DNA from: Pseudomonas sp. ATCC PTA-122608
GTDB taxonomy: Bacteria; Pseudomonadota; Gammaproteobacteria; Pseudomonadales; Pseudomonadaceae
Assembly (NCBI RefSeq): GCF_001952855.1
Contig: NZ_LPNO01000055.1
Span: 83,645-147,644 of the forward strand
Direction of reading: 5' to 3'
Length of the DNA stretch: 64,000 nt
A model generated the notes under the pieces. That model had not been told where the DNA came from. It searched no databases and saw only the letters and a program-made list of their open reading frames with translations. Shown here piece by piece: positions 34,935 to 44,598 of the stretch. Within the stretch, counting starts at the first letter, position 1, and the number at the start of each line of letters is the position of its first letter. A program made the translations under genes and the position numbers.

Positions 34935-35072
34935 GACAAGGCTCCAGTGACTTGCCCATCGGTGTGGTGGGCAGGCAGTGAGGCCAATTTATGAGGTTGC
35001 TTGAGGTGGATAAAGGTGGGGCGGAGTACTTCATTAGTGATGCGGTGTAATCAATAGCCCGGATCGCAGGCA

Positions 35073-35102
35073 TAAAAAAACCCCGACCAGTCGGGGTTTT
35101 TT
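35073..35102 (-). terminator. Intrinsic terminator of oprD-like gene
   Basis: ACCCCGA-CCAG-TCGGGGT with a T tract on the minus strand and an A run on the other; 32 bp after the porin stop. Confidence 0.88.
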
Positions 35103-35134
35103 ATCGCCTTGAATCAGGTGCGACGCCGAATCAA

Positions 35135-36421
35135 TTAGAAAACGTTGATTGGGTAGTCGGCGAACAGGCGGATCTCGTTACCACCCACGTTGTAGTTGCT
35201 GGCGTTGTTGGAAACGCGCAACCACGACGCACGGGCACGCAGGCTCAGGTCTTTAGCCGGGCCGTTCTGTACCACGTATTTGAACTGGTTGAAGATCTCA
35301 CGCTCGGTGCCACTGCCGCGGTTGGAACCGTCGTCAATGTTGGTGCCGCGCACGTAAGCGATGTTGTAGGTCAGGCCAGGCACGCCGAAAGCGCTGAAGT
35401 CCAGGCCGTAGCCTGCTTGCCAGGAGCGCTCGTCCTTGCCGTTGAAGTCAGACCAGTAGGAGTTGGCCAGCAGGATGGTGTTGCCACCGTCGCCGATGCC
35501 GCCTGCGTTGCGGTAGCCGCCGTACAGGTAACCGGTGTCACCGGTGCTGCGCTGGTGAGCCACGGTGAAGCTGTGCGGGCCAACGGCCCATGTGGCGCCC
35601 AGGCTCCAGATTTTGTTGTCGCGAGCGTCGGCATCACCTTGGTTTTCCAGGGCGAAGCTGCGGTCCAGCTTGGTTTTGTAGCCGTTGAAGTCAAAGGTCA
35701 ACGATTGTTTCTCTGGCAGGGCCAGCACGTAGTTGACGTTGACGTATTGCTTCTTCAGCACGTCCTGCATGTTGGAAGCGTAGAGCGCTGCCGACAGGCT
35801 TTCGGTGAATTTGTAGCTACCGCCGATGTAGTCGATGCTTTTCAGCGCGCCACTGTCGGAACCTTCGGCGCTCTTGCGAGCTTCCTTGGTGAAGTGACCA
35901 GCGTCCAGTTGCAGGCCGGCGATTTCTTTGGAAACGATCGAAGTACCTTCGTAGGTTTCCGACAACAGACGGGAGTTGTCGTACTGCAGGACCGGCACGG
36001 CTGGCATCTGCTGACCGTATTTGATTACGGTGTTGGAGATGCGTGCCTTGACGGCTGCGCCGCCCTTGGCCAGGTCGTCGGCAGCTGCGCCGCTGTCGCC
36101 TTGTTTGAAGAAGTCGATACCACCCGCGCCGCTGCGGCCTTTACCACCATCCAGGCGAATGGCGTATTGGCCGATCACGTCCACACCCACACCGACGGTG
36201 CCTTGGGTGAAGCCGGATTCGAACTTGCCGATGAAGCCCTGGCCCCATTCAGCTTTGTCTTGCCTGCCGTTTTTGTAGTCGCGGCTGATGTACGCGTTGC
36301 GTGCCGCGATGTTCAGGTGGCTGTCTTCAACAAAGCCCTTCGATTGGGATTGGTCATCAGCCATTGCTTGCGTAGCGCTCAAAATCCCCAGAGCGATCAG
36401 CCCCATCCGTTGCTTCAACAT
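35135..36421 (-). CDS. OprD-family outer membrane porin
   Basis: The protein is 428 residues with signal peptide MLKQRMGLIALGILSATQAM, cleaved after AMA. The mature start SKGFVEDSHLNIAARNAYISRDY is the OprD pattern, and the strand-rich body ends with Phe, as required for outer membrane insertion. The 18-stranded OprD/Occ channels take up amino acids or carboxylates; the substrate class here (OccD or OccK) is not decided by eye. It is monocistronic with its own terminator. Confidence 0.93.
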   Translation of the reverse strand: MLKQRMGLIALGILSATQAMADDQSQSKGFVEDSHLNIAARNAYISRDYKNGRQDKAEWGQGFIGKFESGFTQGTVGVGVDVIGQYAIRLDGGKGRSGAGGIDFFKQGDSGAAADDLAKGGAAVKARISNTVIKYGQQMPAVPVLQYDNSRLLSETYEGTSIVSKEIAGLQLDAGHFTKEARKSAEGSDSGALKSIDYIGGSYKFTESLSAALYASNMQDVLKKQYVNVNYVLALPEKQSLTFDFNGYKTKLDRSFALENQGDADARDNKIWSLGATWAVGPHSFTVAHQRSTGDTGYLYGGYRNAGGIGDGGNTILLANSYWSDFNGKDERSWQAGYGLDFSAFGVPGLTYNIAYVRGTNIDDGSNRGSGTEREIFNQFKYVVQNGPAKDLSLRARASWLRVSNNASNYNVGGNEIRLFADYPINVF

Positions 36422-36503
36422 TTTCTTATATTCCTTATTACTGGTTGAGTACGCTCTGTGACACCAGGCTCCGTGTTGCTTTTCTGGTGTCGACTCTCCC
36501 AGA

Positions 36504-36549
36504 TAAAAAAAGGCCCGCGGACGACGTGATATGCCGCGGGCCTTTTTTT
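36504..36549 (-). terminator. Intrinsic terminator
   Basis: GGCCCGCGG pairs with CCGCGGGCC; the minus strand ends in TTTTTTT, the plus strand also in TTTTTTT, so it is probably bidirectional. It lies 140 bp downstream of the DsbA-like gene and in the oprD upstream region. Confidence 0.85.
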
Positions 36550-36690
36550 ATTGGGGAAGTCATGGCGGTTAGCCACAGGCGTTGGGGCGAATCCTATCCG
36601 CGCCCTTTACTGTGTGTCAATTTCGTGAATCTTCTGTATTTAGGCTAAAAAAGTCTAAGAGACGTTAAATGGCCATCACCCTCCAAGGCT

Positions 36691-37401
36691 CTATCTAGCA
36701 TCTCTCGGATCTTCGCACCCCTGCAGGCCACACATTGGTGCACTCGATTGGGTGGGTTTAATCGAAATTGCGACTCTTTGTCTCAGCCACTCAGCAAAGG
36801 CTTCGGACTTGCCCAGCCAGGGGCTGATGTCGATCAACTGCAACTGCTCATCCTGCTCCAGGGCCAACGTGGGAAAGCCCTGACCGCCAATTTTTGCCAG
36901 CCATTGGCGGCTGTTGTTGATGTGCGCTTGAGTGTCTGCGCCCAGGATTTCACTGAAGGCGGCGTTGAGGACCTGAGGATCCAAACCGATGGATTTGGCG
37001 AGTTCCACTAGCACGTCTCGATCAGCGATTCGGCGGCCTTCGACATAGTGCGCGGTTTGCAAACGCGCCAGCAGCTCCAGGCCGCGACCGGCGATTTTTT
37101 CGGCGGCCAGTACTGCGGTGATCGGCGGGGCTGAGTCGAACACCGCGTCGTGATCGCGCAGCAGGCCTTCAAAATACGCTTCGCCAAACGGTTGCCCGGT
37201 GTACTCGGCGATACGCCGGTCGTGGGGCATGACGTAGTCACGTAACTGCGGCGATACGGATTGGCGATTGGCGCCGGTCATCATCCCGCCGCCGTGCAAC
37301 TGGATCGGCAACACGCTATGGGCGGCGTGCAGCAGCGGCTCGGCGCCGTAACACCAGCCGCACAGCGGGTCGTAAATGTAGTGAAGCGTGGCTGCCGTCA
37401 T
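36691..37401 (-). CDS. DsbA-family protein (CGWC)
   Basis: This 236-residue thioredoxin-fold protein has active site CGWC in YDPLCGWCYGAEP near the N-terminus, and a cis-Pro in GGQGFPTLALEQ. It has no signal peptide and belongs to the cytosolic DsbA/HCCA isomerase-like group. An upstream ATG at 37428 adds nine residues; MTAATLHYIYDP is the likelier start. The C-terminus contains a CGLQGC pair of cysteines, unusual for the group. It is divergent from the siderophore receptor. Confidence 0.85.
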   Translation of the reverse strand: MTAATLHYIYDPLCGWCYGAEPLLHAAHSVLPIQLHGGGMMTGANRQSVSPQLRDYVMPHDRRIAEYTGQPFGEAYFEGLLRDHDAVFDSAPPITAVLAAEKIAGRGLELLARLQTAHYVEGRRIADRDVLVELAKSIGLDPQVLNAAFSEILGADTQAHINNSRQWLAKIGGQGFPTLALEQDEQLQLIDISPWLGKSEAFAEWLRQRVAISIKPTQSSAPMCGLQGCEDPRDAR

Positions 37402-37564
37402 GGCGGACTCCGATGGACGTTGATGCACGGCAGATTAGTCTTACGCACAGTTGGGAAAAACCCTGGATTGGCTTTCAGACTGTTTCGAGAATCGGGCGAA
37501 TAACCCTGAAAAACATACGCCGTAACAGTTTTCAGAAAGGTACGTTTAGGAATAGATAACTTGC

Positions 37565-37583
37565 GCAAATAGCAAGCATTACC
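37565..37583. promoter_or_regulatory. Probable Fur box
   Basis: GCAAATAGCAAGCATTACC matches 12 of 19 positions of the consensus GATAATGATAATCATTATC. It lies 47 bp before the siderophore receptor, where iron-dependent repression would be expected. Confidence 0.5.
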
Positions 37584-37629
37584 ATTAGCGCGCTTTTATC
37601 CTGCCAACCTTTTTTGGACACTCACCCCG

Positions 37630-39702
37630 ATGCCTGCCTTCCGCCTGACGCCCATTACCCTTGGGCTTTCTGTCCTGCTGTCTGCCGGATTTGCCTGCGC
37701 TGCAACCGTCCTGCCGGAAACCTCCGTAAGTGCCGAAGCCGACGAGGACGACCCGCGCGTCAAGGAAACCAGCACCGCCACCCGCACCGCTACGCCCGTG
37801 CGTTATGTACCCCAGGCTATCGACTCGGTAAAAACCGACAACCTGCGCTCCTACGGGACCAATGACCTGGGCCAGGCGTTGAGCGGCGTACCCAACGTCA
37901 GCAGCGGCGCCGACACGCGTTTCGACAGCCTGCGCATCCGTGGCTTCGACGCCAGCAACGACTTCTACCTGGACGGTATTCGCGACGACAGCCAATACGT
38001 GCGCGACCTGCACAACATCGAGCGCATCGAAGTGCTCAAGGGCCCGGCAGCAGTGTTGTACGGCCGAGGCGGCCAGGGCGGCATCGTCAATCGCGTGAGC
38101 AAGCTGCCCCAGGCCGGTCACGCCTCCAGCATCGAGGCCCAGGGCGGTAGCAATGATTTGCGCAGCCTGTATGCCGACCTCAGCACCGACGCCACCGATA
38201 ACATCAGCCTGCGCCTGAACATGGGCAACGAGGACAACAACAGTTTCCGCGATGGCGTCAGCGGCAATCGCCAGCTGTTTGCGCCGTCCATGAGCTGGCA
38301 GCTGACCCCGGACCTGAACTGGCTGGTGCAGTACGAATACAGCCGCTACAACCGCACGCCGGACCGTGGCATTCCCGGGGTCAACGGGCGCCCGGCGGAT
38401 GTCAGTCGCGGCACTACTTATGGTGACAAGCGCGATTACATCGACGACAAGTCCCAATCCCTGCGCTCCCGGCTTGCCTATGAACTGAACGACAGTTGGC
38501 AACTGCGCCATACGCTGGGCGTGTTTACCCTCGACAGCGACTTCGATAACACCTATGCCGTCAGCTACGACCCAAAAACCAACAAGGTCGGGCGCCAGCG
38601 CTGGCAGCAGGACTTGACCACACGCAACCTCTTCAACAACGTCGAGCTGGAAGGCGGTTTCACCACCTTTGGCCTGGAGCATCGCTTGCTGACCGGCGTG
38701 GAGTTGGGTAACCAGCGCCGTGACCCGAAACTCTATCGAGCGCCCCTCGCCGCTGTGCCGAGCGTGGATGTGTACAACCCCAACACGGACCTGCGCCACT
38801 ACGGTCGCCTGCCGGCCTTCAGCAGCAGTCACACCGAAGCGCAAAGCCAGGGCTTGTATGTGCAGGACCAACTGCGCCTGAACGACCAGTGGCAACTGCT
38901 CGCCGGTTTGCGCTATGACCGCTTTGATGTGGAGTCCACCAACAAACTGACCAACGCCTCGGAACACGTCGTGAGCCACAGCACCAGCCCGCGCGTAGGC
39001 CTGGTCTGGACGCCGCTGGAACACCATTCGTTCTATGCCTCGTGGAGCAAGACCTTCTCGCCTACCGGCGGTGGCCTGATCGGCATCACGCCCAACGCGG
39101 CGGGCAACGCCAACGACCTGAGCCCGGAGCTGACCAAACAGAAGGAAATCGGGGTCAAGAGCGACTGGCTCGACGACCGCCTGAGCACCACCCTGGCGGT
39201 GTACGAACTGGAACTCTACAACCGCCGCACCCGCGACCCGCTGGACCCTACCATTACCTTGCTCAGCGGTGAGCAGCGCTCCCGTGGCGTGGAGTTGACC
39301 GCGACCGGGAAGATCGTCGGCAACTGGTACGTGCGTGGTGGGGTTGGCGTGCAGGACGCCAAGGTGGTGAAGGACAACAATGGCTTTGAAGGCAAGCGCA
39401 TCAGCGATGTAGCCAAGCGTAATGCCAGCCTGTTCGTCACCTGGAAACCGGAGATGGGCTGGTATGCGGAAACCGGGCTGACATTGGTGGGTGATCGTTA
39501 CGCGGATAACGCCAACACAGTGGTGTTACCGGGTTATGGGCGCTGGGATGCACTGGCCGGGTTCCGGCAGAAGGAATGGGATGTGCGGGCGGCGCTGAAC
39601 AATATCAGCGACAAGACGTACTACGCGTCAGCGACCAGTGCGGCGCAGATTCAGTTCGGCGACCCGCGGAGCTTGGTGGTGACCGGAACCTACAGCTTCT
39701 AA
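37630..39702 (+). CDS. TonB-dependent siderophore receptor
   Basis: The protein is 690 residues with a signal peptide (cleavage after FACA). A plug domain follows (about 45-165) with DSLRIRGFDASNDFYLDGIRD, VLKGPAAVLYGRGGQGGIVN and other plug hallmarks. The 22-strand barrel ends in LVVTGTYSF with a terminal aromatic. No N-terminal STN signalling extension is present, so no partner FecIR pair is expected. The sequence style suggests a catecholate (Fiu/FhuE-like) receptor. The Fur-box-like site upstream supports iron control. The downstream REP doublet begins 8 bp after the stop. Confidence 0.92.
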   Translation: MPAFRLTPITLGLSVLLSAGFACAATVLPETSVSAEADEDDPRVKETSTATRTATPVRYVPQAIDSVKTDNLRSYGTNDLGQALSGVPNVSSGADTRFDSLRIRGFDASNDFYLDGIRDDSQYVRDLHNIERIEVLKGPAAVLYGRGGQGGIVNRVSKLPQAGHASSIEAQGGSNDLRSLYADLSTDATDNISLRLNMGNEDNNSFRDGVSGNRQLFAPSMSWQLTPDLNWLVQYEYSRYNRTPDRGIPGVNGRPADVSRGTTYGDKRDYIDDKSQSLRSRLAYELNDSWQLRHTLGVFTLDSDFDNTYAVSYDPKTNKVGRQRWQQDLTTRNLFNNVELEGGFTTFGLEHRLLTGVELGNQRRDPKLYRAPLAAVPSVDVYNPNTDLRHYGRLPAFSSSHTEAQSQGLYVQDQLRLNDQWQLLAGLRYDRFDVESTNKLTNASEHVVSHSTSPRVGLVWTPLEHHSFYASWSKTFSPTGGGLIGITPNAAGNANDLSPELTKQKEIGVKSDWLDDRLSTTLAVYELELYNRRTRDPLDPTITLLSGEQRSRGVELTATGKIVGNWYVRGGVGVQDAKVVKDNNGFEGKRISDVAKRNASLFVTWKPEMGWYAETGLTLVGDRYADNANTVVLPGYGRWDALAGFRQKEWDVRAALNNISDKTYYASATSAAQIQFGDPRSLVVTGTYSF

Positions 39703-39710
39703 CAGTTCCT

Positions 39711-39810
39711 GTAGGAGCGAGCTTGCTCGCGAAAAACCTGAGGTCGCTGCGGGGAGTCAGGCTCCCCGCATCATCGTTATCGCCCTTCGCGAGCAAGCTC
39801 GCTCCTACAA
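39711..39810. repeat. REP doublet, TAGGAGCGAGCTTGCTCGCG variant
   Basis: GTAGGAGCGAGCTTGCTCGC and inverse flank a 57-bp spacer with its own hairpin GGGGAGTCAGGCTCCCC. The right arm overlaps the last codons and stop of the next minus gene. Confidence 0.9.
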
Positions 39811-40020
39811 GGTGCCCATCAACTCACACAACGCCTGCACCTCGTCCTCGCTGAACAGCCCCACAGGGTACTGTTCGCTCATCACCCGGCGCGGGTCGGG
39901 CGTCCTGATCTGCCTTGAACCGTTTTCCTTCAACCAGAGCGCCAGCGCATGGATCGCGTCACCGTTCACCCGCAAAGGGTGGAACGTGCGCGTGTACATC
40001 AGGTTGATATCGGCATTCAT
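39805..40020 (-). CDS. Small hypothetical protein
   Basis: The protein is 71 residues. The start MNADINLMYTRTFHPLRVNG follows GGAGAG at about 9 bp, and an upstream in-frame ATG (40062) lacks this. I do not recognise a family. It is amphipathic with FSEDEVQALCELMG at the end. The stop TAG and the codon before lie within the right arm of the REP doublet, so the repeat supplies the C-terminus. It is probably the real gene in the gap. Confidence 0.65.
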   Translation of the reverse strand: MNADINLMYTRTFHPLRVNGDAIHALALWLKENGSRQIRTPDPRRVMSEQYPVGLFSEDEVQALCELMGTL

Positions 40021-40163
40021 TTCAGCGCTCTCTCCGACTGCATGAGCGGCTAACTTACTCAAGGTTTATGACAGAACTGCTTAGTCATACACCCTGCTCT
40101 GTGTCGCAAGATCGATACAAGAGCTATGCCAATGTGCCCGGTTTATCGGCACATGGACGCAAA

Positions 40164-40193
40164 AAAGCCCACGAACCTGACGGGCCGTGGGCT
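40164..40193 (-). terminator. Intrinsic terminator of aguA
   Basis: AAGCCCACG pairs with CGTGGGCTT around a 12-nt loop, with TTTTTT on the minus strand. It lies 70 bp after the aguA stop. Confidence 0.85.
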
Positions 40194-40263
40194 TGCTGTG
40201 AGCGTTCGATCTGCGACGCGCTCAATTGCCGTTCAACCCGGCATCAAGCTGTTACAAGTGCAC

Positions 40264-41370
40264 TCAGTTTTTGTGCGGAGCCGGCTGCTGCTGGGTCAGG
40301 CAGTGAATGTTGCCACCCCCCAGTAACAGTTCGCGGCCAGGCACCATCACCACTTCGTGCTGCGGGAACAGGCTCTGCAGAATCTCCTTGGCGCGACTGT
40401 CCAGCGGGTCGTCGAAGCTCGGCGCGATGATGCCGCCGTTGACGATCAGGAAATTGACGTAGGAACCGGCCAACCGCACGCTAGGATTGCGCTCCTGGCT
40501 GCCGTCTACCGGATCAACGCCTGCACATTCTTCCTCGGTGGCATACAGCGGCCCCGGGATCGGCATTTTATGCACTGTGAACGAGCGTCCCTGGGCGTCG
40601 GTGCTGCTTTGCAGCACGTCCATGGCGGCATGGCAGCGTGCGTAGTTCGGGTCTTGCGGGTCGTCGGTCCAGGCCAGCAACACTTCACCCGGGCGCACGT
40701 AGCAGCAGAAGTTATCCACATGCCCGTCGGTTTCGTCGTTGAAGAGGCCATCCGGCAGCCAGATGATCTTATCCACAGCCAGGTTGGCGCTGAGCACCGC
40801 TGCGATTTCCTCACGCTGAAGGTGCGGATTGCGATTGCGGTTGAGCAGGCATTCTTCGGTGGTGATCAGGGTGCCTTCGCCGTCGACGTGGATCGAACCA
40901 CCTTCCAGCACAAAGCCTTCGGTGCGATAACGCGGGCTGCGCTCGATCTCGAGGATCTTGCCGCCCACTTGGGAATCGCGGTTCCACGGCGAATACAGGC
41001 CGCCGTCGAAGCCGCCCCAGGCGTTGAAATCCCAGTTCACCCCACGGACTTCGCCGGTGTTGTTGATCACGAAGGTCGGCCCGGTATCACGTACCCAAGC
41101 GTCGTCGCTGGACATTTCCACCAGGCGAATATTCGGCACGTCCAGGCGCGCCCGGGCGTTTTCGTACTGGCCGGCCGAGACGGCCACGGTCACCGGTTCA
41201 AAGCGTGCAATGGCCTTGGCCACCGCCACGTGGGCGGCTTGCGCCGGCTTGCCGCCCAGACGCCAGTTGTCCGGGCGCTCGGGCCAGATCATCCAGGTTT
41301 GGGTCTGTGGCGCCCATTCGGCAGGCATGTAGAAGCCGTCGGCGCGGGGGGTGCTGTGCAAAGTGGTCAT
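40264..41370 (-). CDS. aguA: Agmatine deiminase
   Basis: The protein is 368 residues, the standard length. It converts agmatine to N-carbamoylputrescine in the cytosol. Visible are the WPERPDNWR and DDAWVRDTGPTF substrate segments, GGFDGGLY, the catalytic ETDGHVDNFCCY region, and the active Cys in GGGNIHCLTQQQ near the C-terminus. The next partner, aguB (N-carbamoylputrescine amidohydrolase), is not adjacent. The neighbour is a large aminotransferase fusion on the same strand, 138 bp away. Confidence 0.97.
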   Translation of the reverse strand: MTTLHSTPRADGFYMPAEWAPQTQTWMIWPERPDNWRLGGKPAQAAHVAVAKAIARFEPVTVAVSAGQYENARARLDVPNIRLVEMSSDDAWVRDTGPTFVINNTGEVRGVNWDFNAWGGFDGGLYSPWNRDSQVGGKILEIERSPRYRTEGFVLEGGSIHVDGEGTLITTEECLLNRNRNPHLQREEIAAVLSANLAVDKIIWLPDGLFNDETDGHVDNFCCYVRPGEVLLAWTDDPQDPNYARCHAAMDVLQSSTDAQGRSFTVHKMPIPGPLYATEEECAGVDPVDGSQERNPSVRLAGSYVNFLIVNGGIIAPSFDDPLDSRAKEILQSLFPQHEVVMVPGRELLLGGGNIHCLTQQQPAPHKN

Positions 41371-41508
41371 GAAAAATCTCCTGGGACGGCTGCGTGAGCA
41401 TGGCGCCTTTATATCGGATAAAAATCGACCTTAAAAGACGATTTACATCTACTACTCATAAATTACCGAAAAATTACCGATAACAATCGAATTACCCCAA
41501 CAAAATAC

Positions 41509-44418
41509 TTAAAGCGACTCGTCCAACACCTTCGCCAGCATGTCGACGAAGAAATCCACACTGTGCCGGGAGGTGACCATTGGCGGCTTGATCTTGAGGA
41601 TGTTCAGATAGTCGCCAGTGGGCTGCATGAAGATCCCGAGTTCCCGCAGCCGATCGCACAGCAGTGCGGTCTCTTCGGTGGCCGGTTCCAGGGTTTGTCG
41701 GTCGCGGACCAGTTCCAGCCCGAGGTAAAACCCGGAACCATGCACGGCGCCCACCAATGGATACTGTTGGACCAACGCCTCCAGACGCGCCTTGAAATGT
41801 CCGCCTACCACCTGGGCGTTTTCCCAGAGCTTTTCTTCCTCCATCACGTCCAGCACCGCCATGCCGATCCGGCAACTCACCGGGCTTCCTCCCGAGGATG
41901 AGAAGAAGTAACCCTCGGCCTCCAGCGCCTCGGCGATTTCCCGACGGGTGATTACCGCGCCCAATGGCTGGCCGTTGCCCATGCCCTTGGCCATGGTGAT
42001 GATGTCCGGCACCACGCCCTGCTCTTCAAACCCCCAGAAGAAATGGCCCATGCGGCCGTAACCCACCTGCACTTCATCGGCGATGCACACGCCGCCCTGT
42101 TCCCGAACAAGGGCGTACACCTGTTGCAAATAGCCGGGCGGCAGGGAAATCCCGCCGGCATTGCCATACACCGGCTCACAGATGAAGCCCGCCAGCTGGC
42201 GGTTCTGCGCGGCGATTTTCGCCAGGTTATGTTCCACGCTACGCACATAGTCCGGGGCACTGTCCTGCCCGCGAAATTCGCCGCGATAGGTATTCGGCGC
42301 GGTCACCGGGTGCACCCAATCCGGGCGGCTGCTCAAGGCCTGGGGGTTGTCAGCAATCGAGGTCGACACCGCGTCCGCCGCCACCGACCAGCCGTGGTAA
42401 GCCTCCAGCACACTGAGCATGTCGCGCCCGCCGCTGTAGGCCCAGGCCAGGCGAATCGCCAGGTCGTTGGCTTCGGTGCCGCTGTTGACCAGGAACACCC
42501 GGTCCATGGAATCCGGCGCCAGCGCCAGCAAACGCTCGGAGAATTCGGCAATCGCTGCATAGTGGAAGCGCGAGTTGGTGTTGAGCAGCGACCATTGCCG
42601 TGCCGCCACTTGGGCCATGCGCGGATGGCCGTGGCCGAGCACCGCGACGTTGTTGAGCATGTCGAGGTAGGAGCGGCCCTGCATGTCGATCAGGTGATTG
42701 CGCCAGCCGCGCTCGATGCGCGGCGGGTCGACGTAGTAGTGCTTTTGCGAGCGGGCGAAACTGGCGTCGCGCCGGGCCAGCAGGGCTTCGGGGTCCAACT
42801 CCGGCTCGGCATCGCACGCCAGCCCCAGCAAAGTGGCCGGGGACGGGCACAACACCTGCCAGGCCGCGGCCCGGGAAGGCGTGCAGAACAGCGGCGGCTC
42901 AAGCTCGGCGCGGCACAGTTGCACCGTCAGCGGCGCAACCACTTCGCCGAGTACCTGACCTTTTACCACTGCGGCGCCGTGCTGCAACAGGGCGCTCACG
43001 CCCCACAAGCGAACGCTCAACTGCGCGCTGTGCAGGCACAGCAGGCCGTCGGCGGCGTAGCGCAAGGTGCCGGCGAACGGCGCTTCCACCGTAGCGCCCA
43101 ATGGCATATGCAGTTCTACGTGAAGCGGGAAAGTCTCCGGTTCCACGGCGCTGTCGGGCTGGGTTCGGGACAGCCGGTATTGACCATAACGGCTGGCTGC
43201 CAGCCCATGCACCAAGGCCGCCTCCTCTAAAAGCCGCCGATCAATGCCTTCCTGCTCCCAGTTCCCCGCCTCGAAATGCGGGCTGAGTACGCCCAGGTCG
43301 ATCAACGCAAATTCACGCCCGACCAACCCCGGTAACAATGGCGCAAAGCCCTCGCCGGCAATGGGTGGCAGCTCGGCACCGACACAGCCAAGAATCGCCG
43401 CCTCCATCAGCTCAAAAGGCACCGAGGTGGCCACGCGGAAAATTTCCCACTCATGCTCGGCGTTCTTCAACAGGTACGCGTTATCCGGGTCCAGGCTTTG
43501 CTGCTGTTCACTGCTCAGCACCAACACGGCGGCCCGCGCGACGATCAGGGGCCACAACGCCTGCAACTCTTGGTGCTGCAACGGGGTAATCGCGTGGCAT
43601 GCCTGAATCGCCGGCAGAATCGCGAACGGATCGCCCTCGGCGTGGTGCAGCAGCGCGGCACAGGTCACAGACAGGTCGGCAATACGCCAGGTGCGTACCA
43701 GATCTCCGAAGTCGATCACACCCTGGACCTGCCAATGCCGCTGGGCATCGCGCTGCCAGACCACGTTGTCATCGGTGATATCCATGTGCACGGCTTGCCA
43801 CGGCAAGTGATCGGCCAAAGGCCGCACGCGGCGCTCGACCTGCTCCACCACGTGCTCAAGCTCGGCACGATGCGGGAGGTTTTCGAGGGTCGACAGCAAA
43901 TGGGTGATCAGCTCAAGGGCATGGCGCGGGTCCCATTGCAGGGTGCGTTCCAGGCCCGGATGCTCGAAGCCGGCCAGCGCCCGGCTCATCCGCCCGCAGA
44001 GTTCGCCGAAGCCTGCGATCACTTCACGGCCTAAATGAGGCAAGTGAGTCAGCGGTTGGCCGTCGATGTAATCCAGCAGCCGCAGGTGCACGGTTTGACC
44101 GGCGACCTTCTCGGTCAGCAGTTCTTCACCCTTAAGAGCCGAAATCACCCTCGGCACCCGTACGTCCGAATGTTCCTGCAGATGCTTGAGGGCGGCGTGC
44201 TGGGCCTGCAACTCGACGGCGGCGTAGTCGCCCCGGCAGATTTTCAGCACAAAACGGCCACGGTCGCTGTCGATGCGGTAGTTGAGGTCTTGCTGGCTGC
44301 CGAGGGACTGCATCGCCCCACCGAGGCCGTAATGCTGCTCCAGTAGCCGCGCCGCAGGCTCCGGCCCGACTTGCGGGCATGGCAGGCTGGCGCGATGAAT
44401 CAACGTGGCGAGCAACAT
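41509..44418 (-). CDS. APH-like kinase / class III aminotransferase fusion
   Basis: The protein is 969 residues. The N-terminal half holds an APH/choline-kinase-like domain with HMDITDDNVV (211-220) and VIDFGD (234-239). Next, about residues 425-500 look like a lipoyl/M23-like barrel (MPLGATVEAPFAG, VVKGQVLGEV). The C-terminal half (about 545-969) is a PLP-dependent class III aminotransferase with the Schiff-base Lys near 811 in TMAKGMGNGQPLG. The architecture resembles the bacterial fusions related to AGXT2L1/phosphoethanolamine phospholyase, so a phosphorylate-then-eliminate or transaminate sequence is plausible. It lies upstream of aguA and may be co-transcribed, hinting at amino alcohol or polyamine catabolism (inference). 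Confidence 0.88.
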   Translation of the reverse strand: MLLATLIHRASLPCPQVGPEPAARLLEQHYGLGGAMQSLGSQQDLNYRIDSDRGRFVLKICRGDYAAVELQAQHAALKHLQEHSDVRVPRVISALKGEELLTEKVAGQTVHLRLLDYIDGQPLTHLPHLGREVIAGFGELCGRMSRALAGFEHPGLERTLQWDPRHALELITHLLSTLENLPHRAELEHVVEQVERRVRPLADHLPWQAVHMDITDDNVVWQRDAQRHWQVQGVIDFGDLVRTWRIADLSVTCAALLHHAEGDPFAILPAIQACHAITPLQHQELQALWPLIVARAAVLVLSSEQQQSLDPDNAYLLKNAEHEWEIFRVATSVPFELMEAAILGCVGAELPPIAGEGFAPLLPGLVGREFALIDLGVLSPHFEAGNWEQEGIDRRLLEEAALVHGLAASRYGQYRLSRTQPDSAVEPETFPLHVELHMPLGATVEAPFAGTLRYAADGLLCLHSAQLSVRLWGVSALLQHGAAVVKGQVLGEVVAPLTVQLCRAELEPPLFCTPSRAAAWQVLCPSPATLLGLACDAEPELDPEALLARRDASFARSQKHYYVDPPRIERGWRNHLIDMQGRSYLDMLNNVAVLGHGHPRMAQVAARQWSLLNTNSRFHYAAIAEFSERLLALAPDSMDRVFLVNSGTEANDLAIRLAWAYSGGRDMLSVLEAYHGWSVAADAVSTSIADNPQALSSRPDWVHPVTAPNTYRGEFRGQDSAPDYVRSVEHNLAKIAAQNRQLAGFICEPVYGNAGGISLPPGYLQQVYALVREQGGVCIADEVQVGYGRMGHFFWGFEEQGVVPDIITMAKGMGNGQPLGAVITRREIAEALEAEGYFFSSSGGSPVSCRIGMAVLDVMEEEKLWENAQVVGGHFKARLEALVQQYPLVGAVHGSGFYLGLELVRDRQTLEPATEETALLCDRLRELGIFMQPTGDYLNILKIKPPMVTSRHSVDFFVDMLAKVLDESL

Positions 44419-44598
44419 GTGACGACCCCTGGTGTCTTTATCAGGCGCTTATATCGCCATTGTTGACGGGGGTTATGCAACCCCTGCAAATGCGGTGTTT
44501 CGGCACGCAAATTGCCATCGCCCCTTGCACCGTCTCGCGCCACAACTCAAGCTATGCTCCATTCGCTTAATGTCCGTCTAAGGAAAAGGGCTTCCGAC

